Part shown: positions 44,621-52,335 of the stretch, one piece after another
Position numbering within the stretch: position 1 is the stretch's first letter
Layout: every line of letters begins with the position of its first letter
From: Aerococcus urinae
GTDB lineage: Bacteria; Bacillota; Bacilli; Lactobacillales; Aerococcaceae
Direction of reading: 5' to 3'
Length of the DNA stretch: 64,000 bases
Assembly: GCF_001543175.1 (NCBI RefSeq)
Contig: NZ_CP014161.1
Span: 496,001 to 560,000 of the forward strand
Made by a program: the position numbers and the translations under genes
Notes under the pieces: generated by a model
Databases searched by the model: none
What the model was told of the DNA's origin: nothing
The model's input: only the letters and a program-made list of their open reading frames with translations

Positions 44621-45934
44621 ATGACTACTAAGCATGAACAAGTAATTCAATATATCAAAGACCTCCCAGTTGACCATAGCATTTCGGTCAGGAGTCTAGC
44701 ACGCAACCTGGACGTGTCCCAAGGGACCGCCTACCGGGGAATTAAGGAGGCGGAGAACCGCGGCCTCGTTCAAACCATAGACCGGGTAGGGACAGTCCGG
44801 GTTGAAGAGGCGGAAAGTCCTAAATACCAAGCTATGTCAGTAGGAGAAGTCGTCTCTTTGACCAATGCTAAGGTCTTTGGCGGTGAAGAGGGATTGGACT
44901 ATATGATCCGTGACTTTATTATTGGAGCCATGAAGGTCTCTTCGATTGTTAGCTATTTGAAACCTAACCTACTCATGATCACGGGGAACCGGGACAATGT
45001 TCAAGAACTGGCCTTATCCCACGATGTTCCCGTTATCATTTCCGGGGGCTTTAGCCCGAGTCAAAGGATGGTCGACTTGGCTAACCAACGCCAAATTCCT
45101 TTGCTTGGCGTGAGCTTTGACTCCTATTCGACGGTTAAGATTATTAATAAGGTCCTGGTTGAGCGAGCAATTCAACAAAATATTGTCCTGGTCGAAGATA
45201 TTTATGTCCCCTTAGACCGGGTCAAGTTCCTCTTTCAGGACGACAAGGTGAGCCGCTACCGGCAGTTGAATGAAGAGAGTAACCATACGCGTTTTCCTGT
45301 CCTCAATCATAACTATGAAGTGGTCGGGGTCATTGCAGCTAAGGATATTCTCGATGCTAATGCGGATTCCCCCATTGTTGAAGTCATGACCCCTTCGCCC
45401 TTGGTAGCTAAATTAAAAATGAGTGTGGCCAGTATCACCCAGCTCATGCTGTGGGATAATTTAGAAATGGCCCCTGTGGTCGATGACCAGGGCAAGTTAG
45501 TGGGGATTATGTCCCGGCAAGATGTCCTCTATACCATGCAGTTTAACGAAAACGCTGCTTACAAAGATTACCGCTTAGAGATTCTATTAAACGATAAGCT
45601 CAAACGTGCGGCCAGTGACCGGTCGGAATTATTTTATACCTTCCAAAGTGATGGGTCTTTTGCTAACCACCTGGGGACCCTATCGGAGAGTCTTCTAGCC
45701 ACCTTGATCAATGTGGCAACTTGCCGGTATATAAAAGACGCTATCGGGGAGTTAGCTATTATTGAATCAATGAATTACTATTACTTTGCCGCTGTTGACT
45801 GCGACAAATCCATTCAAATCTACCCTGAAATGCTTTACCATAGTAGACAAAATTGTAAGATAAGTATTAAAGTCTACTACCAGCAATTAAATATTGCCCA
45901 AGCCATTATATCTGTCAACTTATTTAGACAGTAA
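44621..45934 (+). CDS. YtoI-like regulator (HTH-DRTGG-CBS-hotdog)
   Basis: The 437-residue protein has four parts: a winged helix (1-~62, SVRSLARNLDVSQGTAYRGIKEAENRG), a DRTGG domain (~70-180), two CBS motifs (~190-310) and a C-terminal hotdog-like domain. This is the B. subtilis YtoI architecture, whose ligand and targets are not established. CBS pairs often sense adenosine nucleotides. Here it is followed 27 bases on by the nanoRNase gene. B. subtilis ytoI is similarly close to ytqI (nrnA), which supports the call. Confidence 0.87.
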   Translation: MTTKHEQVIQYIKDLPVDHSISVRSLARNLDVSQGTAYRGIKEAENRGLVQTIDRVGTVRVEEAESPKYQAMSVGEVVSLTNAKVFGGEEGLDYMIRDFIIGAMKVSSIVSYLKPNLLMITGNRDNVQELALSHDVPVIISGGFSPSQRMVDLANQRQIPLLGVSFDSYSTVKIINKVLVERAIQQNIVLVEDIYVPLDRVKFLFQDDKVSRYRQLNEESNHTRFPVLNHNYEVVGVIAAKDILDANADSPIVEVMTPSPLVAKLKMSVASITQLMLWDNLEMAPVVDDQGKLVGIMSRQDVLYTMQFNENAAYKDYRLEILLNDKLKRAASDRSELFYTFQSDGSFANHLGTLSESLLATLINVATCRYIKDAIGELAIIESMNYYYFAAVDCDKSIQIYPEMLYHSRQNCKISIKVYYQQLNIAQAIISVNLFRQ

Positions 45935-45961
45935 GAAGCCATATAGAAAGAGTGAAAACTT

Positions 45962-46927
45962 GTGATCAGTGATATTATTCAAGCCATTAAAGACTATGAA
46001 ACCATAATTATCCACCGCCATGTCAACCCAGACCCCGATGCCCTGGGATCACAAATGGGACTCAAGGCTGTCTTAGAAGCTACTTTCCCAAAGAAAAAGA
46101 TCTATGCGGCTGGGGAAAATGAACCTTCCCTGGCTAATTTTGGCCAAATGGATGAGATTCCTGATGACCTATACCCTGAAGCCTTAGTGATTATTAATGA
46201 TACTGCTAACACCGAACGCATTGATGACCAACGATATCAGAAGGCAAAAATGGTGATTAAAGTTGACCACCATCCTAACCATGATTCTTATGGGGATATC
46301 AACTATGTCCTTCCAGAAGCTAGTGCAGCCAGTGAAATTTGGGCCGATATCCTCTTAAGTCATCCGGAGACCTTTACTATGACTGATCAAGGAGCAGAAT
46401 ATTTATTCTTAGGGATCGTCGGCGATACTGGACGTTTCCTATACGACAATACTTCCGTAAAAACGATGGCCATTGCCACCGAATTACGCAAATACGATTT
46501 CCCAGCTAGCGAACGCATGCAGGCTTCCTTAACCGAAAGTATGGGTCAAGCGCGCTTGAAAGGCTATGTCCTAGAAAACTTTAAATTAAGCGAAGATGGT
46601 TTGGTTAATGCGGTCTTTATTAGCCAAGAAGTCTTAAAGGAATTGGGAGTAACCGAGGCGGAATCCCATAATATTGTGCAAACACCGGGATCGATCCAAG
46701 GTGTCCTGGCCTGGGTAATCTTTGTTGAAAAAGCCGATGGATCCATGCGCTGCCGTATTCGCAGTAAGGGGCCTGCCATCAACCAAGTGGCTGAGGGCCA
46801 TGAAGGGGGCGGACATGCCAAGGCATCAGGCGCCAATGCCTATTCCAAGGCAGAGTGCCAAGAAATTGTGGCAGAATTGAATGAAGCTGCTAAAAATTAT
46901 TTAAAAGAAAAGGGCAATGAAGGCTAA
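45962..46927 (+). CDS. nrnA: DHH-family nanoRNase/pAp phosphatase (NrnA-like)
   Basis: The 321-residue bifunctional phosphoesterase has the DHH domain with HRHVNPDPDALGS, INDTANTERI, VDHHPNHD and GIVGDTGRFLYDNT. The DHHA1 domain ends GGGHAKASGA. It degrades 2-5 nt RNAs and pAp with Mn2+. The GTG start at 45962 follows GAAAGAG (weak). The gene order YtoI-like then NrnA-like is conserved with Bacillus. A bidirectional terminator follows. Confidence 0.93.
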   Translation: MISDIIQAIKDYETIIIHRHVNPDPDALGSQMGLKAVLEATFPKKKIYAAGENEPSLANFGQMDEIPDDLYPEALVIINDTANTERIDDQRYQKAKMVIKVDHHPNHDSYGDINYVLPEASAASEIWADILLSHPETFTMTDQGAEYLFLGIVGDTGRFLYDNTSVKTMAIATELRKYDFPASERMQASLTESMGQARLKGYVLENFKLSEDGLVNAVFISQEVLKELGVTEAESHNIVQTPGSIQGVLAWVIFVEKADGSMRCRIRSKGPAINQVAEGHEGGGHAKASGANAYSKAECQEIVAELNEAAKNYLKEKGNEG

Positions 46928-46994
46928 ATTTTGTCTTAACTAATAAACAAATTCGCCCCTCGGCGGTGATTTTTCTTATTAATTATTAGTATTT

Positions 46995-47033
46995 TAAAAA
47001 GGCTGCAAGCAAATGGACTTGCAGCCTCTTTTT
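46995..47033. terminator. Bidirectional intrinsic terminator between nrnA-like gene and zwf
   Basis: AGGCTGCAAG and CTTGCAGCCT form a perfect 10-bp stem, with an A run before and a T run after. It can end the plus-strand nrnA transcript and the minus-strand zwf transcript, the latter after crossing the repeat array. Confidence 0.87.
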
Positions 47034-47076
47034 AGACATGGTATATGACGTGTTTTCGTCCCTTGATGTGACTGTC

Positions 47077-47492
47077 GTACTCTTTAGTTGAGTTCGAATG
47101 CCGCCTTGAAGTCGCTTCAGAAAATGCCAACGCACAGATTTCTGTGCTTATGGTATTTTCCTCCAGCGATTCAAGCCTTTGGTGGCATTCTCACATCCTA
47201 ACCAAACCTGTTCCGGATGCAGATCGATCTCCACTTCACTAAAGCGCAAGAAATTCTTTTCAAGAATTTTTGCACTTTAACTCCAGTTGCTATAGCTGTA
47301 GGAAGCAAAGCGACGTACAGATATAGTATGCGTAGCTCTATCGATCTTTAGTGCACCCGTCACACTCTATTCCAAACCTGCTCCAGTCACAGGACGAACG
47401 TCCGCTTCAAAAACTGAAAACGCTCAGCCTCACTGAGCTTATTCCAGTTTTCTCCAGCGATTTCGTCCTTTGTTGTGACTGTCGCACTCTTT
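47077..47492 (-). repeat. Array of three modular variable-stem hairpin repeats (locus D)
   Basis: Three tandem units follow the zwf stop on the minus strand. The unit at 47096-47190 pairs GAATGCC/GGCATTC, CTTGAA/TTCAAG, GAAAATGCCA/TGGTATTTTC (one wobble) and GCACAGA/TCTGTGC. The unit at 47215-47358 pairs GGATGCA/TGCACCC (one mismatch) and GATCGAT/ATCGATC, and carries the GCTATAGC arm (47288-47333). The unit at 47385-47480 pairs AGTCACA/TGTGACT, GGACGAA/TTCGTCC, AAAACTG/CAGTTTT and GCTCAG/CTGAGC. Stems differ while the joints CTTCA, AC/TTA, CTCCAGCG and the CACACTCT-like ends recur. Confidence 0.88.
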
Positions 47493-48950
47493 TTAGTATT
47501 GTGGGTTGATCCAGCGGCGGCCGTCGCTTTCGATCAGGTCTTTTGCGGCTTCGGGGCCCTTGGTCATGGCGGGATAGTTAGGGAAGGCTGGGGGATCGAG
47601 TTGTAACCAGGCATCCTTAATGGAGTCGGCGATCCGCCATTGTTCTTTGAGCTCCTCCCAAGTCGTAAATAGCATCTGATTACCAAGGAAGGCGTAGTAG
47701 ATGAGAATTTCGTAGGATTCACTGGCCACCCGTGATTCGAGGATTTCCTTATCAGGCAGCATGCGCATGGTTTGCGGTTTAAAGCCCCCTTTAAAGGCTT
47801 TTTGATTCATGGAGACTTCTAAGCCGTATTCAGGGGTAATCACAAAGGTCATCCGGTTAGGAGAATCGCAGGTCGACAAGTTATCCTTGAGGACCGCTTC
47901 AACTGTGGTATATTTTCCGCTGCTGAGTGCCTTACCTGTTCGGAAATAAAAGGGTGTTCCCTGCCAACGGTCATTGTTGATACGGAACTTACCAGCGACA
48001 AAGGTTTCGGTACTACTGTCTTCACTAACCCCTTCCAGGTCGCGATAGGCCGGCTCACTCCCATCTTTTGCTTGACCATATTGGCCCCGGACAATATTAG
48101 TTTGGACACTTTCAAGGTCAAAAGAAGGAATTTCTCTTAAAAAGGCTTCTTTCTTAGGATGGAGGTCGTCTTGAGAGTTAGGTAAGTCCATGCCTACAAA
48201 GGAGATCACTTGTAGGATATGGTTTTGGAACATATCTAAGAGGGCTCCAGTTTGGTCATAATAGCCCCCCCGACTCCCCACTGGTAAATCTTCTGACAGG
48301 GTGACTTGGAAGTGGTCAATATAGTTGTGGTTCCAGATGGCTTCGAAAAAGGGATTATACTGCCGGGTTGCCCAAATATTTAGGACACTTTCCTTGCCAA
48401 CATAGTGGTCAATACGATAAATATCGCTTTCTGCAAAGGAGATATTAAGGGCCTGATTAAGTGATTGGGCAGAAGCCAGGTCAACACCAAAAGGTTTTTC
48501 TAAAATAACCCGGTGGTTACCTGGAATATCGATAATCCCGGTTTTCTTTAAGTGGTGAGAGGTGATTTCAAAGAGACTAGGGGCAATGGATAAGTAATAA
48601 AGAAAGTTCTTATCAGTTTGATATTGCTTTTGCAGGTCTAGCATTTTGTCCTTGAGTAGGATATAATCCTCTGTTTGTGAAGCATCATTTGAGATATAAT
48701 AAAAATGCTGGGCAAATTCACCAGCTACTGCTCTCAAACTCTCATCCTTGGTATAGTTAATAATTGATTCAACGATGATCTCATGATAGTGTTCATCTGT
48801 CCAAGGGCGGCGAGAAGTGCCGATCAAGGCAAAACGCTGGCTGAGCCAGCCTTGTTGGTAGAGGTGAAATAAAGAGGGATATAATTTCCGTTGGGCAAGG
48901 TCACCGGATGCCCCGAAGAGAACAATGATTCCCGAAACTTGTTGGTCCAT
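47493..48950 (-). CDS. zwf: Glucose-6-phosphate 1-dehydrogenase
   Basis: The ~485-residue enzyme of the oxidative pentose phosphate pathway has the NADP-binding motif FGASGDLAQRKLYPSLF, the active-site RIDHYVGKE and FRTGKAL. It makes NADPH and 6-phosphogluconolactone. The ATG at 48950 is preferred because AAAGGAC lies ~9 bases upstream and the protein then starts close to the Rossmann fold; 48968 would overlap that site. It ends at the repeat array and is convergent with nrnA. Confidence 0.96.
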   Translation of the reverse strand: MDQQVSGIIVLFGASGDLAQRKLYPSLFHLYQQGWLSQRFALIGTSRRPWTDEHYHEIIVESIINYTKDESLRAVAGEFAQHFYYISNDASQTEDYILLKDKMLDLQKQYQTDKNFLYYLSIAPSLFEITSHHLKKTGIIDIPGNHRVILEKPFGVDLASAQSLNQALNISFAESDIYRIDHYVGKESVLNIWATRQYNPFFEAIWNHNYIDHFQVTLSEDLPVGSRGGYYDQTGALLDMFQNHILQVISFVGMDLPNSQDDLHPKKEAFLREIPSFDLESVQTNIVRGQYGQAKDGSEPAYRDLEGVSEDSSTETFVAGKFRINNDRWQGTPFYFRTGKALSSGKYTTVEAVLKDNLSTCDSPNRMTFVITPEYGLEVSMNQKAFKGGFKPQTMRMLPDKEILESRVASESYEILIYYAFLGNQMLFTTWEELKEQWRIADSIKDAWLQLDPPAFPNYPAMTKGPEAAKDLIESDGRRWINPQY

Positions 48951-49134
48951 TGTGATAAGTCCTTTCATTTTTTCATTTTCAAAGTGGTTTTATTATAGAA
49001 TGTCTATCAGCTGAATGCAATCTGGCTAGCAGGTCTTTATAAACCCTAAATTATAACCACTAGTCGTCGGCTTGGCAAGCTGTATTTTAATTTAACAATC
49101 ATCGCTTAAGTCTTAAAAGCTAAAGGAGAATTTT

Positions 49135-50484
49135 ATGTCATTTAAAGAATACCAGTTCCAGCCTTTTATTGAGGCGGCCTTAGAGAAATTAGCCTTTAAA
49201 GAACCTACCCCGATTCAAAAGAAAGTCATTCCCGTTATTCAAGCAGGAAAAAGCCTAGTTGCCCAAAGTCAAACAGGATCAGGCAAGTCCCATGCCTTCT
49301 TGCTTCCCTTAATCGACCAATTAAAACCGGCTAATTATACCCAATTAGTCATTACAGCACCGAGCCGGGAATTAGCCGACCAATTGTATCAAACCGCCCA
49401 ACAGCTGGTTAGTGAAAGTGATGTAGATTTTCATATTGAAAGAGCCTATGGGGGGACTGACACCAAGCGGCAAAAAGAACGCCTAGAAAACCAAGATCCC
49501 CAAGTGGTGATTGGAACTCCCGGTCGCTTATTAGACCTAGTGACTGAGGGATCGATCAATGTCCATAAAGTGGAACACTTTGTGGTGGATGAGGCTGATA
49601 TGACTTTGGATATGGGCTTTTTGCATACGGTGGACCAAATCGCCAGTCGGATGCCAGATGATTTGAAGATTTACGTCTTTTCCGCCACCATCCCGGAGAA
49701 ATTACGTCCCTTCCTTAGAAAGTACTTGGAACATCCGGAATGGATCCAAGTGGCCAACGAAAAGCTGATTTCTCCAACCATTACCAATATCTTACTCCCC
49801 TTAAGAGGGCGGTCCAAAGATGATCTGCTCAAGCAAGCCTTAACCATGGGTGAACCTTACTTGGTTCTTATCTTTGCTAATACCATCGAGGAAGTGGACC
49901 AACTCTATTTAAAACTCAAGCAATGGGGGCTATCGGTAGCTAAGTTGCACGGTGACCTGGATAGTCGCGAACGGCGGCGGGTCATGCGTCAAATCCAACA
50001 CCTTGATTATCAATATGTGGTGGCTACGGATTTAGCTGCCCGTGGGATTGATATTGAAGGAGTTTCCCATGTGGTTAACTATGATATTCCTAAAGAGTTA
50101 GAATTCTTTATCCACCGGGTAGGCCGTACGGGACGGCAAGGAATGAAGGGCATTGCCTTGACCTTCTACCATCCTGACCAAGAAAAAGCGATTGGCTGGT
50201 TAGAAGATCGTGGGATCCACTTTGAGGTGAAAGACATTAAAAACGGTCAATGGGTTGAAGTTAAAGACCATAAGGAACGGCAGTTAAGAAAAGGCCGCCA
50301 CCAAGAGGAAGCTGACCATGTCATTAGGGGAATGATAAACCGCAATAAGAAGAGAAAAGTTAAACCCGGTTATAAGAAAAAACTTGACCGTCAAATTAAA
50401 TCTTATAAACGAGATAAATATAATAAAAAACAAAGGCAAGTCGCTCGACAAAAACGCAAGCAAAATAAAGAAAACAACCGTTAA
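49135..50484 (+). CDS. DEAD-box RNA helicase (CshB-like)
   Basis: The 449-residue protein has the helicase motifs QTGSGKS, PSRELADQ, GTPGRLLD, DEAD (VVDEADMTLD), SAT and HRVGRTGRQG. A ~70-residue very basic C-terminal tail suggests RNA or ribosome binding. It resembles B. subtilis CshB/YqfR, thought to act in cold adaptation and ribosome biogenesis. AAAGGAGA lies before ATG 49135. A strong bidirectional terminator follows at once. Confidence 0.92.
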   Translation: MSFKEYQFQPFIEAALEKLAFKEPTPIQKKVIPVIQAGKSLVAQSQTGSGKSHAFLLPLIDQLKPANYTQLVITAPSRELADQLYQTAQQLVSESDVDFHIERAYGGTDTKRQKERLENQDPQVVIGTPGRLLDLVTEGSINVHKVEHFVVDEADMTLDMGFLHTVDQIASRMPDDLKIYVFSATIPEKLRPFLRKYLEHPEWIQVANEKLISPTITNILLPLRGRSKDDLLKQALTMGEPYLVLIFANTIEEVDQLYLKLKQWGLSVAKLHGDLDSRERRRVMRQIQHLDYQYVVATDLAARGIDIEGVSHVVNYDIPKELEFFIHRVGRTGRQGMKGIALTFYHPDQEKAIGWLEDRGIHFEVKDIKNGQWVEVKDHKERQLRKGRHQEEADHVIRGMINRNKKRKVKPGYKKKLDRQIKSYKRDKYNKKQRQVARQKRKQNKENNR

Positions 50485-50513
50485 AAAATGCGCTCATTGG
50501 AGCGCATTTTTTA
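50483..50513. terminator. Bidirectional intrinsic terminator between convergent genes
   Basis: AAAAAATGCGCT and AGCGCATTTTTT form a 12-bp stem that includes both A and T runs. It serves the helicase (+) and the DUF1189 gene (-). Confidence 0.9.
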
Positions 50514-51428
50514 GTCATCATTTTTATTAGAATGGTCAGGGTCATCTTTTTGGCCTCGCTTAGTCTCTTCTTCTTGTCTGTCTAAGTTTACCAAGTTCTT
50601 ATCGTTTTTCACTTGATCTTTGTTGGCGTCCCATTGCTTAGGGTCAATCTTTACCACTTTAATCTGTTTGGTAAAGGCCCAGATGCGAACTAATGCAGTA
50701 AAGAGGATGATGTAAAAGGAAAAGGTCACCTGGTAGCCAAAGAGATGAACCAATTGGATAAGGACTAGAGGGAAGGTCATGGCCGTTAAGGCAAAATTAT
50801 AGCGCTTGCCGAGGGTCAATTGCAATTTACGGGTAATGGCCATGGGTGCCATAAATAAGGCAATTACTAGGGCTAATAGACTTACCTGTAAGCTATTAAA
50901 TAGAAAAATCCCTAAAAAGACTAAGAGATAGACCCAAGGTTGGAATTGTGTCAGGCTTTGGATGATTTGCTTTTGCCCTTGGCTATCTAAGTCCGTGCTA
51001 AAGTCAGCATAAGGAAAGCTTTGTTGCTGACCCATAAAGGAGAATGTGATATTTTTCGGGTTGGTATAAATGGTTAGGGCTGATGAATCGATTTTTTTAA
51101 GGTCTTCTTGACTGATTTGGTCCTTGGGGTTATAGACATAGTTTAAGAAATCAGTCTTATTGATAAAGGCCTGGTCCTTTTCACTGACTAGTTGGTTATT
51201 TTCAATTGTAAAATCGGGTATGGATTGGATAATGCTGGCCCCATTGCCTCTCACCGTATGAAGTAGCTGGTAGCTGGGTTGGATAGCCGGTAGGGTCATC
51301 ACTAGGCTCAATAATAAAACGTAGACTAATTTATGCTTCAAAGTCATATAAAAAGCCACAAGTGTATCTTTAAAGCGAAAGATACTATCAAAGAATAAAC
51401 GTAAGGTTTTCAAAATTTTCCTCCTCAT
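50511..51428 (-). CDS. DUF1189-family membrane protein
   Basis: A 305-residue membrane protein. One helix lies near residues 33-50. An extracytoplasmic segment of about 110 residues follows, then four helices (~165-255) and a charged cytoplasmic tail rich in Asp and Lys. This arrangement and the start (FRFKDTLVAFYMTLKHKLVYVLLL) fit DUF1189. In B. subtilis a DUF1189 protein has been linked to envelope or stress functions, but the biochemical role is unknown. The ATG at 51428 has AGGAGGA close upstream. It stands alone, convergent with the helicase. Confidence 0.78.
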   Translation of the reverse strand: MRRKILKTLRLFFDSIFRFKDTLVAFYMTLKHKLVYVLLLSLVMTLPAIQPSYQLLHTVRGNGASIIQSIPDFTIENNQLVSEKDQAFINKTDFLNYVYNPKDQISQEDLKKIDSSALTIYTNPKNITFSFMGQQQSFPYADFSTDLDSQGQKQIIQSLTQFQPWVYLLVFLGIFLFNSLQVSLLALVIALFMAPMAITRKLQLTLGKRYNFALTAMTFPLVLIQLVHLFGYQVTFSFYIILFTALVRIWAFTKQIKVVKIDPKQWDANKDQVKNDKNLVNLDRQEEETKRGQKDDPDHSNKNDD

Positions 51429-51599
51429 TAAACAGTCTTTGCATCAGTTTAGTATAGCAAAAAATTAACCGAGTCCGCTTAGAAAATCGCTTTTTTACTA
51501 ATATTTAAAGACTCTAGCCTGGTTAAAAAGTTCTTACAAGCACCATTTTATCAATAAATAGGATAAAATAAACTATATTGAGTAAAGGAGGTGAAGTCA

Positions 51600-52274
51600 A
51601 TGGCCTTATTTGATGATCTAGCAGGAAATTATGATAGCTGGTACCAAGGGGAAGTCGGGGCTTTTGTCGATCAGATTGAAGCAAAACTGGCTTTTTCATT
51701 AGTTAATGTTCATCCAGGCATGTCGGTCTTAGATGCAGGTTGCGGCACAGGCAATTATAGCGTCCGCCTGGCTCAAGCGGGGGCTCAAGTGCAAGCGATC
51801 GATATCTCTAGCCAAATGTTAAAAGAAGCAAAAAGGAAAGCGGAGGCGCTGGACCTGCCCATTACCTTTCAAAAAATGGATATGAATCACCTAGATTTCC
51901 CCAGGGAGAGGTTTGATCTGATTTTTTCCATGACCGCTATTGAATTTATTGAGGATTTAGAAGCCTTTATTGCTTCATGCTTTGACTTATTAAAGCCGGG
52001 TGGCTATCTTTTAATCGGTTCCATTACTCAGTCTGGAGACTGGGGGCAATACTATCAAGAGAAAAAAGACTCCATTTATAATTATGCCCATTTCCGAGAT
52101 AGCCAAGACTTTATAAAATATTACCCTAAGCAGGTGCTTGGCTACCGCGAAGGCTTATATCTCCCTGTTCACCCTGATGTTGACCTTGATTTAGCCAGTC
52201 AGGAAGCCAAGTATGCTAAATCCGCCAGCCCCAGTTTCACCTGTGTGCTCTGGCAAAAAGCTGGTGAGAAATAA
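51600..52274 (+). CDS. SAM-dependent methyltransferase, class I
   Basis: The 224-residue protein has the Rossmann-like MTase fold: motif I VLDAGCGTGNYSVRLAQ (~46-62), the acidic residue after strand 2 (AIDISSQML), DLIFSMTAIEFIED and the later LLKPGGYLLIG. The substrate is unknown. It falls in the broad UbiE/Methyltransf_11 group. ATG 51600 fits AAAGGAGGTG at ideal spacing; the GTG at 51591 lies within that site. A terminator shared with yfhO follows. Confidence 0.87.
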   Translation: MALFDDLAGNYDSWYQGEVGAFVDQIEAKLAFSLVNVHPGMSVLDAGCGTGNYSVRLAQAGAQVQAIDISSQMLKEAKRKAEALDLPITFQKMDMNHLDFPRERFDLIFSMTAIEFIEDLEAFIASCFDLLKPGGYLLIGSITQSGDWGQYYQEKKDSIYNYAHFRDSQDFIKYYPKQVLGYREGLYLPVHPDVDLDLASQEAKYAKSASPSFTCVLWQKAGEK

Positions 52275-52288
52275 TACTCATCAAGCAA

Positions 52289-52325
52289 AAAATGCATCCT
52301 TTCAAAATGATGATTGGATGCATTT
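52289..52325. terminator. Bidirectional intrinsic terminator
   Basis: AAAATGCATCC and GGATGCATTTT form an 11-bp stem around a 15-base loop. It lies between the convergent methyltransferase and YfhO genes. Confidence 0.85.
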
Positions 52326-52335
52326 TCTAATTGTA

